Of a DNA stretch of 64,000 nucleotides, positions 1 through 8,914 are shown in pieces (positions within the stretch are counted from its first letter, which is position 1; every line of letters starts with the position of its first letter). The stretch comes from Labilibacter marinus. GTDB lineage: Bacteria > Bacteroidota > Bacteroidia > Bacteroidales > Marinilabiliaceae. The notes below the pieces were generated by a model. That model had not been told where the DNA came from. It worked only from the letters and a program-made list of their open reading frames with translations, and ran no database searches. Location of the stretch: contig NZ_LXYE02000010.1 of assembly GCF_001659685.2 (NCBI RefSeq), positions 62,001-126,000 on the forward strand. Reading direction: 5' to 3'. The position numbers and the translations under genes are program-made.

Positions 1-659
1 CGGAAGGTTTTCGTATTCATATGCGTACTTTACATTATTCATCAAACCAAACTTACGATATGAATGTAGGGCCATGGAATGGTGGAGCTTGTCAGCCTGA
101 TTTCTTTGATTTTTATGAGGATGCAGATCTTCGTAAAGATGCTTACTTGATTTATGGGCCACAATTTAAAAGTGATGGCACGGAAATTGTGTATGATGGT
201 AAGCCGTTGGTGTTATCTCCTGAAATTTCAAGTATATTAATTCCTGCTTCAGGTACAACAGATGAGGTTAAAAACTCTGGAGCACGTATCTCTAAATATG
301 AGATTAAGAATGGCGCTTTGGAGAATTTAAGTAATGATTTTGTTGTATTTAGATTAACTGATTTTATGTTGATGAAAACAGAACTTATTCTTATGCATGG
401 CGTAACTGGGGATCCATTAACATATATTAATCCGATACGATTAAGAGCTGGTATGTCTGAATATGCTTTGGAAGAATTAACAGAGGAGGAGTTTAAAAAA
501 GAACGAGGAAGAGAAATGTTTGCAGAAGGTCATCGACGTCAGGATTTAATTCGTTGGGGCGATTTTACTAAAGATTGGTGGGAAAAAACTGGATCAAGTG
601 CTGCTAGAACAATTTTCCCAATTCCTAAGTGGGCCACTGATGCGAACCCAAATTTGTAA
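1..659 (+). CDS. SusD/RagB-family glycan-binding lipoprotein, C-terminal part
   Basis: SusD-like proteins are outer-membrane surface lipoproteins that cap the SusC TonB-dependent channel and deliver glycan pieces to it. The frame is open from the window edge, so the N-terminus, signal peptide and most TPR helices lie outside; the Met codon at 21 is internal. The C-terminal SusD signature is clear: GREMFAEGHRRQDLIRWGDF, followed by a typical ending with IFPIPKWATDANPNL. The partner SusC gene should lie upstream. It is followed after 41 bp by a SusE/F-like lipoprotein and then by a GH13 enzyme, so the operon probably targets starch or another alpha-glucan. Confidence 0.93.
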   Translation, partial: EGFRIHMRTLHYSSNQTYDMNVGPWNGGACQPDFFDFYEDADLRKDAYLIYGPQFKSDGTEIVYDGKPLVLSPEISSILIPASGTTDEVKNSGARISKYEIKNGALENLSNDFVVFRLTDFMLMKTELILMHGVTGDPLTYINPIRLRAGMSEYALEELTEEEFKKERGREMFAEGHRRQDLIRWGDFTKDWWEKTGSSAARTIFPIPKWATDANPNL

Positions 660-700
660 TATAAGGAGTTATTAATAAATAGACTAAATTATCTTTAAAA

Positions 701-1930
701 ATGAATATTATGAAAATGTTTAAATTTTTTGCCTTTTTAATGGCATTCGCAGTTGTATTTACAGCTTGTAGTGATGATGATGGTGATAAAGGCCCAGATG
801 AGCCTTTAGTTGAAGATGGTGTATATTTAATTGCAGCAGGATCTGCAGTAGATGCGCCTTCAAGTAAAGGTAAATTTACTAAAGCCTCTAATGAAAATGA
901 TATGGATACCGACCGCCCTTCGCTGATGGAGATTTATATGCCTATAGAAGGAGGTACTACATTTACTATTAAAGAGGTGTCAGGTGCTTCAACTATGAAT
1001 TATGGTTCTGATGATATAGCTGCAGTTGATAAAACTGCAGAAGGAGAAAATGCAGACCAACCAGCAGAGAATATTTGGAGAGGTACTCTAACCGATGGAG
1101 GTGCCGAATTTAGTGTTGCAGAAAGTGGAATGTACCATATTTTTTTAGATAAGGAAACAATGAAAGTTGGTTTTACTAAAGCTGAGTGGGGTGCCATTGG
1201 TTCTGCATGGGCAGAAGGTTGGGGATCTAGCGTTCAGTTTACTGAAGGTACATTCGGAAAAGAAAAAATGACTTGGACTATTGAGGAAGAGCCAATTAAG
1301 AAGTCAGATTGGAAGTTCCGTTATTCCAATGGGTGGAAAGTGTTTTTAGATTACACTACGGTTACTTCAGATGGAAAAGAAGGCGTTGCTGTAAATTGTA
1401 ACTTAGGAGGTGCTTTAGATGCTTTAGAGGCAGGTGCTGATAATATAGTTAATGATGAAGCAGGCTATTTTACGTTAACTTTAACTTGGGAGTTAGGAAA
1501 AGGGTATAGCGCTACTATTGTTAAAACAGGAGACCTTGTAAATACAGATTGGACTGCTGTAAAGTGGGATGCTGTAGGTGATGGTGTTAGTGCTGATAAC
1601 CCAACAGCTGAAGATGACCCGACTTGGACTTGGGGTAAAGTTGTTTTAGCTGATAATTCTGGTTTACCAGCTAAGGATCAAGAAATGTATACTTATACAT
1701 GGACTGGAATTAAATTAGTAAAAGATGCAGGTTTTAAAGTGAGAGCACAAGATGCTAATGCTTCAAATGCAGGTTTTGCACAAGTGGATACGGAAAATAG
1801 TAGTGATAAGGTTGCAGATGTTGATGGTAACTTATCTGTGACAACTGAAGGAACTTATGATATCACTTTAACTATAGATGCTGATAATTCTGATACAATG
1901 GTGGTAACCATTGTTGAGTCGCAACCATAA
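701..1930 (+). CDS. SusE/SusF-like outer-membrane starch-binding lipoprotein
   Basis: 409 residues. The N-terminus is a lipoprotein signal peptide (hydrophobic residues 7-22, lipobox FTAC, lipid Cys23), and the mature protein begins with Ser and an Asp run, like the acidic surface-export signal of Bacteroidota lipoproteins. The rest is beta-rich with repeated segments of the form W-x-x-x-G-D (AVKWDAVGDG) and WTWTGIKL-like strands, as in SusE/SusF carbohydrate-binding domains. I see about three domains of 100-130 residues, but the boundaries are approximate. It lies between the susD-like gene and a GH13 gene and ends at a strong terminator. Its likely role is to hold polysaccharide at the cell surface; the ligand is inferred from the neighbours. 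Confidence 0.82.
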   Translation: MNIMKMFKFFAFLMAFAVVFTACSDDDGDKGPDEPLVEDGVYLIAAGSAVDAPSSKGKFTKASNENDMDTDRPSLMEIYMPIEGGTTFTIKEVSGASTMNYGSDDIAAVDKTAEGENADQPAENIWRGTLTDGGAEFSVAESGMYHIFLDKETMKVGFTKAEWGAIGSAWAEGWGSSVQFTEGTFGKEKMTWTIEEEPIKKSDWKFRYSNGWKVFLDYTTVTSDGKEGVAVNCNLGGALDALEAGADNIVNDEAGYFTLTLTWELGKGYSATIVKTGDLVNTDWTAVKWDAVGDGVSADNPTAEDDPTWTWGKVVLADNSGLPAKDQEMYTYTWTGIKLVKDAGFKVRAQDANASNAGFAQVDTENSSDKVADVDGNLSVTTEGTYDITLTIDADNSDTMVVTIVESQP

Positions 1931-1954
1931 TAAATTAAGAATACATAATTTCTT

Positions 1955-1983
1955 AAGCCACCGGAACCCGGTGGCTTTTTTTA
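1955..1983 (+). terminator. Rho-independent terminator after the SusE/F-like gene
   Basis: A perfect 9-bp stem (AGCCACCGG with CCGGTGGCT), a 3-base loop AAC and a run of seven T. It sits only 17 bp before the amylase start, so the amylase is either read through at reduced level or has its own promoter. Confidence 0.9.
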
Positions 1984-1999
1984 CTTAAAATATATACAA

Positions 2000-4768
2000 A
2001 TGAGGATTTTTTACTTTATTATCTTGATTTCTTTTGTTACTTCTTTAAACTCTATCTCCCAAGTAATAACATCAAATCCTACCTTACCAATTGAAACTGA
2101 TAACGTTGAAATTTCGTTTTATGCCGACCAAGGAAATCAGGGGCTAAAAGATTATACTGGAGATATATATGCTCATACAGGAGTAATCACTGATAAAAGT
2201 GATGGAGAATGGAAATATGCTCCTTCATGGGGAGATAATGATGTAAAGTATAAAATGAATAGAGTATCCGCTAATGTTTATACTTTATCTATTTCTCCTG
2301 ATGTAAAAGAATACTATGGAGTTGCAGATGGAGAAAAGGTTTTAAGAATGGCTTTTGTCTTTAGGAGTGCGGATAACTCGAAAGAAGGTAAAGATGTGGG
2401 CAATAAAGATATTTTTATTAATGTTTCGGAAGAGGCTTTATCTGTAGCTATTAGTAAACCTTTAAATGGTAGTTTGTATGAACAAGGTCAGGATGTAGAA
2501 ATAAGAGCGGATGCTTTATTAAATGATAAACTGGAATTATTTATTAATGAAGTATCGGTAGCATCAACTACAGATCAAACTTTAAGTTATACTGTGGAAG
2601 GAGTTTCTGCAGGGGATTATATTATAAAGGCAGTAGCAAGTAAAGGTGTATCAGAATCGATTGATACTATAGCTAAGTTTTTTGTAAGAGAAGATGTTAT
2701 TAATGAAACAATACCAGATGGATTAAAACGAGGAGTTAATAATATAGACAATCAATCTGTCACTATGGTTCTGTTTGCTCCAAGTAAGGAATTTGTCCAT
2801 GTTATTGGGGAATTTAATAATTGGGAGCCTTCAAATGATTACCTGATGAAAAAAGATGGTGACAACTTTTGGTTGACCATTAATTCTTTAAATAAAGATG
2901 TAGAATATGCTTTTCAGTTTTTAATTGATGGAGAAATTAGAATTGCGGATCCATACACCACAAAAACATTAGATCCAGATGATAAATGGATTCCAGAAAG
3001 TGTTTATCCTAATTTAAAAGTATATCCAAGCGATAAAACGGAGCATGTTGCATCTGTTTTTAAAATTAACGAAGTCCAATACGAATGGGTCATCGAGAAT
3101 TTTGAAAACCCAGATGTTAGTGAATTAGTAATTTACGAATTGCATGTTCGAGATTTTACGGATAATGGAGATATTAAAACGGTAACAGATTCAATTAATT
3201 ATTTAAAAACTTTAGGTGTAAATGCCATTGAGTTGATGCCTTTTAATGAATTTGAAGGAAACGACAGTTGGGGTTATAATCCATCTTTTTATTTTGCTTC
3301 GGATAAAGCATATGGAACGGCTAATGATTATAAGGAATTTGTTGATGTTTGCCACCAAAACGGTATGGCTGTTATAATGGATATCGTGTTAAATCATTCA
3401 TTTGGTCAATCGCCGTTTGCTCGTATGTATCTGGAAGATGGAAAGCCAGCTAGTAATAATCCATGGTATAATAGAGAACATAATATGCTAGAACCTGCTG
3501 CGCAGTGGGGTTATGATTTTAATCACGAGAGTGTTGAAACTCAGGCATTAGTAGATTCTATTAATGCTTATTGGTTAAAGGAGTATAAGATTGATGGATT
3601 TAGATTTGATTTTACTAAAGGATTTACCAACACAAGTTATCCTGTTGGTGATTGGGCAAGTGCTTACAATAAAGATCGAATTGATATTCTAACACGCATG
3701 TCAAATTATATATGGCAAGTGAAATCTGATGCTATAATTTCTTTTGAGCATTTGGCAGATAATTCTGAAGAAAAAGAACTAGCTAATCATGGTATATTAA
3801 TGTGGGGTAATAGCAATCACGATTTTACCGAAGCCGTTATGGGTTACAGTTCCAATTTTTCATGGACATCCTATAAAGAGCGAGGATGGGATAACCCGCA
3901 TGTGATTTCTTATATGGAGAGTCATGATGAGGAGAGAGTGATGTATAAGACGAAAGAATATGGTAATTCAGATGGAAGTTATGATACCAAGGTATTAAAA
4001 ACAGGATTAAACAGAAAAGAAGCTGCTGCTGTATTTTTAATGACCATTCCTGGGCCAAAAATGATTTGGCAATTTGGTGAGTTGGGTTATGATTATAGTA
4101 TCAATTATTGCATTGATTCAGATAATGACGATTGTCGTACAGGGAAGAAGCCTGTGCGCTGGGATTATATGGAGGATGACAACCGAATGGATTTATACGA
4201 GACTTACAGCCGAATTATCGACTTAAAAAAAGAAGAACCTGTATTTGCAACTGCTGATTTTGATATGCAAGTATCTTCTTATACCAAACGTATTGAACTA
4301 AACTATCCAGATTCTGATGTTAGATTGGTAGGTAATTTTGATGTGGTTGAAAAGTCAATTGCTCCTAATTTCAGTTCTACTGGGTATTGGTATAATCATT
4401 TTAAAGGCGATAGTATTAATGTAAGTGATTTAAATCAAACATTTGCTTTAAATCCTGGAGAGTTCGCTTTATTGACTCAAAAGAAATTAAAAGGCTTCGT
4501 TCCGCATACTAGCATTGGCGATCCTACTTATTTTGATAATGCTCGCGTTGCTCCTAATCCTGTTAAGGATATTTTAAAGGTGTATTCAGGAGATAATCCT
4601 TTTACAAAACTTAAGGTGACTTCTATTACAGGAGTAACACTTCTTGATAAAGAAATAAGGAATTCTGAGGATGTAATTGATGTAAGTGAATATAGTGCAG
4701 GTATGTACTTGATTCATTTGATAGGAGACGATAATGGATATAAAGTGCTGAAGTTTATTAAGCAGTAA
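2000..4768 (+). CDS. Secreted GH13 alpha-amylase-family enzyme with T9SS sorting domain
   Basis: 922 residues: signal peptide (about 1-20), an N-terminal beta domain (about 21-150), an Ig-like segment, a CBM48/E-set-type domain around 250-340 (contains GEFNNWEPSND), a GH13 barrel from about 375, and a C-terminal T9SS type A sorting domain from about 848 (starts APNPVKD, ends in a KFIKQ strand). The GH13 catalytic residues are visible: Asp537 nucleophile in GFRFDFTKG, Glu583 in ISFEHLAD, and His642-Asp643 in ESHDEER. It should hydrolyse alpha-1,4-glucan outside the cell. In the classic Sus operon the amylase SusG is a lipoprotein; here the T9SS domain replaces the lipid anchor. Whether it makes maltose, longer oligosaccharides or acts on branches cannot be read from the sequence. 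Confidence 0.93.
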   Translation: MRIFYFIILISFVTSLNSISQVITSNPTLPIETDNVEISFYADQGNQGLKDYTGDIYAHTGVITDKSDGEWKYAPSWGDNDVKYKMNRVSANVYTLSISPDVKEYYGVADGEKVLRMAFVFRSADNSKEGKDVGNKDIFINVSEEALSVAISKPLNGSLYEQGQDVEIRADALLNDKLELFINEVSVASTTDQTLSYTVEGVSAGDYIIKAVASKGVSESIDTIAKFFVREDVINETIPDGLKRGVNNIDNQSVTMVLFAPSKEFVHVIGEFNNWEPSNDYLMKKDGDNFWLTINSLNKDVEYAFQFLIDGEIRIADPYTTKTLDPDDKWIPESVYPNLKVYPSDKTEHVASVFKINEVQYEWVIENFENPDVSELVIYELHVRDFTDNGDIKTVTDSINYLKTLGVNAIELMPFNEFEGNDSWGYNPSFYFASDKAYGTANDYKEFVDVCHQNGMAVIMDIVLNHSFGQSPFARMYLEDGKPASNNPWYNREHNMLEPAAQWGYDFNHESVETQALVDSINAYWLKEYKIDGFRFDFTKGFTNTSYPVGDWASAYNKDRIDILTRMSNYIWQVKSDAIISFEHLADNSEEKELANHGILMWGNSNHDFTEAVMGYSSNFSWTSYKERGWDNPHVISYMESHDEERVMYKTKEYGNSDGSYDTKVLKTGLNRKEAAAVFLMTIPGPKMIWQFGELGYDYSINYCIDSDNDDCRTGKKPVRWDYMEDDNRMDLYETYSRIIDLKKEEPVFATADFDMQVSSYTKRIELNYPDSDVRLVGNFDVVEKSIAPNFSSTGYWYNHFKGDSINVSDLNQTFALNPGEFALLTQKKLKGFVPHTSIGDPTYFDNARVAPNPVKDILKVYSGDNPFTKLKVTSITGVTLLDKEIRNSEDVIDVSEYSAGMYLIHLIGDDNGYKVLKFIKQ

Positions 4769-4796
4769 AATAGATTTGTATTTTAATAGTGAGGTG

Positions 4797-4831
4797 AAAG
4801 CTCGGGGTACTTCGGAATCTCGAGCTTTTTT
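4797..4831 (+). terminator. Terminator after the GH13 gene
   Basis: The stem AAAGCTCG pairs with CGAGCTTT, is extended by wobble pairs, and is closed by a C(TTCG)G tetraloop followed by six T. It overlaps the stop codon of the convergent sugar transferase gene. Confidence 0.88.
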
Positions 4832-6278
4832 ATTTGCCTTCGCCTAAAAATAGGGTTCTAAGTGTTAATAATAGAATCTTAAAATCTACAACTAAAGTTC
4901 TGTTTTCTAGGTATAGGATATCGTATTGTAGGCGCTCAATCATCTGATCAATATTTTCAGCATAGCCAAATTTTACCATTCCCCATGAGGTAATGCCTGG
5001 GCGAACGATAAATAAATGATTGTAATGTGGTGCTTTAGGAAGTATTTGGTCAATGAAAAACTGTCTTTCTGGTCGAGGTCCCACAAAGGACATATCACCC
5101 GAAATAACATTGATGAGTTGTGGTATTTCATCCAGACGCCATTTTCTCATAAAGCGACCAATGGGAGTAATCCTAACATCATTGGCGGATGATAAAGCAG
5201 GCCCATTTTTCTCCGCATCAACATACATCGATCTTAATTTTAAAATCATAAATGGCTTTTTGCCTTTGCCAATACGTTGTTGTTTATAGAGTATTGGTCC
5301 GTCTGAACCAATTTTAACCGCTATAGCTAAAGGGATGTATAGAGGAGCTGATAAAATAAGAGCAAAACTCGCTAGCGAAAAGTCAAATGATCTTTTAAAT
5401 AATTGTTGCCAGATAGGTGGTTTATTAAGCCCAATGGTAATGAAAGGTTGGCTTTTTAAATTTTGAGTTTTAACGGTTCCTTCAATTAACTCAATAATTC
5501 CTGTGGTTAGGCGAATGACAATTTCTTTTAGCCTTAATGCGTTAACAACTAAGCTTATTTCAGATTGATTATTCTGATCCATGCAAACCAAAGCTTCATC
5601 CACCTCTTCTTTACGAACTATATGATCTATATCAGTAGTGTTTCCGATGCAAGGCAAGTATGTTCTGAGGTCGTTTATGGGGTCCTTTTCTTCGATGTAA
5701 CCAATGTATAAGCTTTTTAACCTTTCCTCGCTGTTGAACTCCTTCATTATTTCAAGTGCTTTATTATTAGTTCCAATAAGAACACTTTTATACCCTCGTT
5801 TTCCAACTTTGATTAAATAATGAAGACGCGAGATTATTATCATTCTTAATATAAACGATAATGAAAACATGATTGCAAGGTACCTTAAGGATAAGTTTAA
5901 AAGGTCATTTTGTATATTAATGGGTGAATGTGAGGCTAATAGAAAAAACAATATAACTGACATTACAAATGAAGTGGTTAAAGTAGGCCCTATAATTTGT
6001 AAGCCTGATTTTCGAGCTGTATTGCTGTAATGACCTGAAATATAAAATGCAAATAACCAAGCCACTATTAGACTTACAATTCCCAATATGGTACTGTAGT
6101 TTTCAAAACGACTAGGAAAGAATGAAGTGAAGATCTCCTGGTAAGGAAGCCGGTATTTAGAGATAAACATAATGTGCCCTACGCCTAAAGCAAGTATATC
6201 AGCCATTAAATGGTAGATGCTTACTTTAAAATTATTGATTCTTTTAAATGTAGTATGCAACGGCACTGTGCTAGTCAT
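4830..6278 (-). CDS. Exopolysaccharide polyprenyl-phosphate sugar transferase (WcaJ/WbaP type)
   Basis: 482 residues. Such enzymes move a sugar-1-phosphate from a nucleotide sugar to undecaprenyl phosphate and so start capsule or exopolysaccharide repeat units at the inner membrane. The first 150 residues hold four hydrophobic helices, followed by a CoA-binding/Rossmann-like middle part (GYKSVLIGTNNKALEIM). The bacterial sugar transferase domain starts with KRSFDFSLASFAL near residue 290, with the diagnostic KLRSM, RKWRLDEIPQL and SFVGPRPER motifs. The start has an AGGAGG a little upstream. No other capsule gene is adjacent, so the substrate sugar cannot be inferred. Confidence 0.92.
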   Translation of the reverse strand: MTSTVPLHTTFKRINNFKVSIYHLMADILALGVGHIMFISKYRLPYQEIFTSFFPSRFENYSTILGIVSLIVAWLFAFYISGHYSNTARKSGLQIIGPTLTTSFVMSVILFFLLASHSPINIQNDLLNLSLRYLAIMFSLSFILRMIIISRLHYLIKVGKRGYKSVLIGTNNKALEIMKEFNSEERLKSLYIGYIEEKDPINDLRTYLPCIGNTTDIDHIVRKEEVDEALVCMDQNNQSEISLVVNALRLKEIVIRLTTGIIELIEGTVKTQNLKSQPFITIGLNKPPIWQQLFKRSFDFSLASFALILSAPLYIPLAIAVKIGSDGPILYKQQRIGKGKKPFMILKLRSMYVDAEKNGPALSSANDVRITPIGRFMRKWRLDEIPQLINVISGDMSFVGPRPERQFFIDQILPKAPHYNHLFIVRPGITSWGMVKFGYAENIDQMIERLQYDILYLENRTLVVDFKILLLTLRTLFLGEGK

Positions 6279-6423
6279 TCTTATACCAATCCTCCTATTA
6301 GCTAATATAACGTTAAAATTATTAATTAAGTATCTGGCGTTTGAAAAAAGATGGATAAAAACGTGTCGTTTTATTACCGTAGCAATAATGGATGCACTAT
6401 TTTTAACCGCATAAAGATTAGGG

Positions 6424-7065
6424 ATGGATTCATACAGGCATAAAGGATTAAGAAACCGATTGGTTCAAGAAGTTATTCAAAAGGGAATTAATGATGAAAA
6501 TGTATTAAGCGCAATAGCCAATGTACCTCGTCACATGTTTTTCGAAAGTAGTTTTATTCAGTTTGCCTATCAAGATAAGGCGTTTCCTATTGGAGCAGGA
6601 CAAACTATCTCTCAACCTTATACGGTGGCGTTTCAATCAGAGTTGTTAGAGATAAAACCAGGACATAAGGTGTTAGAAGTTGGCACAGGTTCTGGTTATC
6701 AGGCAGCAGTACTTTGCGAAATGGGAGCAAAGGTGTACTCCATTGAGCGTCAGAAAGAATTGCACTTGAAGAGTAGCAAGTTATTACCTAGAATGGGGTA
6801 TAAGCTTCGTTTCTTTTTAGGAGATGGGTATAAAGGCTTGCCTCAATTTGAACCATTTAATAGTATTGTAGTAACGGCAGGTGCTCCTCAAATTCCAGAA
6901 GATTTGTTAACTCAATTAGCTATTGGTGGTAGATTAGTTATTCCCGTAGGGGGAGATGATTTTCAAATAATGACTCGTATCACACGAGAATCTGAAACCG
7001 AATTTAGTCAGGAAGAATTCGGGAACTTTGCATTCGTGCCAATGCTTAAGGGAGTAGTAAAGTAG
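6424..7065 (+). CDS. pcm: Protein-L-isoaspartate O-methyltransferase
   Basis: 213 residues, normal length. It repairs isoaspartyl residues in aged proteins by SAM-dependent methylation in the cytoplasm. The family motif FPIGAGQTISQPYTV is followed by SAM motif I, VLEVGTGSGYQAA (from Val83). It diverges from the sugar transferase and is followed by a hairpin-rich spacer. Confidence 0.95.
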   Translation: MDSYRHKGLRNRLVQEVIQKGINDENVLSAIANVPRHMFFESSFIQFAYQDKAFPIGAGQTISQPYTVAFQSELLEIKPGHKVLEVGTGSGYQAAVLCEMGAKVYSIERQKELHLKSSKLLPRMGYKLRFFLGDGYKGLPQFEPFNSIVVTAGAPQIPEDLLTQLAIGGRLVIPVGGDDFQIMTRITRESETEFSQEEFGNFAFVPMLKGVVK

Positions 7066-7080
7066 TTAATTTAAAATAGG

Positions 7081-7128
7081 CATTAGTTATTATTTGTAAC
7101 ATGTGAGATTTACAAATAATAACTAATG
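7081..7128. repeat. 19-bp perfect inverted repeat between pcm and dnaB
   Basis: Arms 7081-7099 and 7110-7128 are exact reverse complements (outer end CATTAGTTATTATTTG) around a 10-base loop. The core AATAACTA recurs directly after the right arm. There is no T tract, so a classical terminator is unlikely, but the two genes converge here. Confidence 0.85.
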
Positions 7129-7141
7129 ACCAATAACTATT

Positions 7142-8701
7142 CTAAAATGGCATGTCTTTATCGTGTGGACTATCGGGGAAATCAGGTAAACCGAAATTGT
7201 TTCCAGCTGGTGCTTGATTTCCATTTGCCTCACCTTCATTCATTTTTGAGCCGTAGGTTACTGATTGTCCGCCACTATCCATACCTAAATCATCACCAAA
7301 TACACCAGTTTCTGGATTTTCAAATCGAGCCAGCTCTCCACGGAATCGTAGGTTAACATCTCCTGTTGCACCATTACGGTGTTTAGCAATAATAATTTGG
7401 CCCATACCAATTAAGCTGTTGCCTTGCTCATCTTCTGTAATTCCGTAATACTCTGGTCGGTGAATAAAGCAAACCATATCGGCATCCTGCTCAATTGCAC
7501 CGGATTCTCTAAGGTCGGATAACTGTGGTCTTTTTCCTTCTGCTCCAGCGCGCCCCTCAACACCACGATTAAGCTGCGAAAGTGCAATGATAGGTATGTT
7601 TAATTCTTTTGCTAGTCCTTTTAAGTTACGGGATATTAAACTTACCTCTTCTTGACGAGAGCCTGGATTCATTCCATTCGCATTCATTAACTGTAGGTAG
7701 TCAATGATAATAATTTGTATATCATGTTCTTTCTTTAGCTTTCTACTCTTAGCTCTCAACTCAAAAACCGAAAGTCCAGGAGTATCATCTACATAGATAG
7801 GCGCATCAATTAGGTTCTGAATTTTATGGTCTAACTGTTCCCACTCGTAGCTGACCAAATTTCCTTTTTTAATCTTTTCGGCAGGAAGTTCTGTTTCTGA
7901 TACGATTAAACGATTTACCAACTGTACGTTACCCATCTCTAGAGAGAATACAGCAACTGCTTGATTAAACTGCAGAGCCATGTTACGTGCCATGGATAAT
8001 ACAAAGGCTGTTTTTCCCATCGCAGGACGAGCAGCAATTACAACCATATCGGTTTTTTGCCAACCAGAAGTCATTTTATCTAAGTCATGAAATCCAGAAG
8101 GTACACCACTTAAACCATCTTCACGTTGAGAAGCTTCCTTAATCATCTCAATAGCTTCGTCAATAACTGGGTTAATTTGCGTAACCCCTTTTTTCATGTT
8201 ACCCTGACTTAGTTTAAAAAACGAACTTTCTGATTCATCTAATAAATCATCTACATCATAACCTTCGTCGTATGCTTTGGTCTGAATTTCAGAACTAATT
8301 CTAATCACTTCACGCTGCAAATACTTTTGCCAAATAATACGAGCATGGTATTCGATGTGAGCAGCAGACGCTACTCTACCAGTTAGTTGAGTAATAAAAA
8401 ATGCGCCTCCAATTTCTTCCAAAATACCAGTGTTACGAAGTTCTTGCGTAACGGTAAGCATATCCACTGGTAAATCTCTGGAGTTTAAAGTTTGTATGGC
8501 GCTATATATTTTTTGATGTGTATCTTTATAAAAACACTCTGGTTTTAAAATTTCACCAACAGCAGTAAAAGCATCTTTTTCCAACATTAATGCACCCAGA
8601 ACAGCCTCCTCAATTTCTAAAGCTTGTGGTGGCATTTTGCCAACTTCAACATCTACATTAGTGGAAGTTTTTTTATTCGGATAATTTCTCTTTTCTGCCA
8701 T
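7142..8701 (-). CDS. dnaB: Replicative DNA helicase DnaB
   Basis: 519 residues with the chosen start. The hexameric 5'-3' helicase of the replication fork. The N-terminal primase-interacting domain starts at PPQALEIEEAVLGALML, and the RecA-like domain carries Walker A ARPAMGKTAF (Lys230), a Walker B region IIIIDYLQLM and RGVEGR...LSDLRESGAIEQDAD. An upstream Met at 8746 is in frame, but a good promoter (8731-8760) lies between it and the Met at 8701, so the shorter form is preferred. The C-terminal tail is Gly/Asn-rich. No intein is present. Confidence 0.96.
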   Translation of the reverse strand: MAEKRNYPNKKTSTNVDVEVGKMPPQALEIEEAVLGALMLEKDAFTAVGEILKPECFYKDTHQKIYSAIQTLNSRDLPVDMLTVTQELRNTGILEEIGGAFFITQLTGRVASAAHIEYHARIIWQKYLQREVIRISSEIQTKAYDEGYDVDDLLDESESSFFKLSQGNMKKGVTQINPVIDEAIEMIKEASQREDGLSGVPSGFHDLDKMTSGWQKTDMVVIAARPAMGKTAFVLSMARNMALQFNQAVAVFSLEMGNVQLVNRLIVSETELPAEKIKKGNLVSYEWEQLDHKIQNLIDAPIYVDDTPGLSVFELRAKSRKLKKEHDIQIIIIDYLQLMNANGMNPGSRQEEVSLISRNLKGLAKELNIPIIALSQLNRGVEGRAGAEGKRPQLSDLRESGAIEQDADMVCFIHRPEYYGITEDEQGNSLIGMGQIIIAKHRNGATGDVNLRFRGELARFENPETGVFGDDLGMDSGGQSVTYGSKMNEGEANGNQAPAGNNFGLPDFPDSPHDKDMPF

Positions 8702-8730
8702 AATATTCTTCTTTTTTTCAAAGCGGGGAT

Positions 8731-8760
8731 CAAAGTTAATCAACAATTTTTAGTCATCAA
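8731..8760 (-). promoter_or_regulatory. Promoter for dnaB
   Basis: On the minus strand, TTG (8760-8758), a 19-base spacer and TAACTTTG (8738-8731) match the Bacteroidota -33/-7 pattern. Transcription would start near 8724, just before the 8701 start codon. Confidence 0.65.
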
Positions 8761-8859
8761 TAGTACTCGTCAAATAGTTTTATGGCTAAGTTCTAAACTC
8801 GTGTATGTAAGCGGTATAGCGTATGAAATAATTGTATGTATTTTTATTGTTAAATTTCG

Positions 8860-8889
8860 ATTGATAGCTTTTAAGTTTTCTTAAATTTG
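8860..8889 (+). promoter_or_regulatory. Promoter for ispE
   Basis: ATTG at 8860-8863 and TAAATTTG at 8882-8889, 18 bases apart, fit the -33/-7 pattern. The -7 box ends 25 bases before the ispE start. Confidence 0.6.
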
Positions 8890-8914
8890 CGCATCAATTT
8901 TCAATAATATTACT

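Noticed and set aside
4830-6278. A capsule or exopolysaccharide locus around the sugar transferase
   Set aside because: No further glycosyltransferase, polymerase, flippase or Wza/Wzc gene is adjacent; the GT2 gene is 8 kb away in another operon.
8702-8746. Upstream start of dnaB with 15 extra residues
   Set aside because: The predicted -33/-7 promoter lies inside this stretch, and MAEKRNYPNKK is the typical family start.
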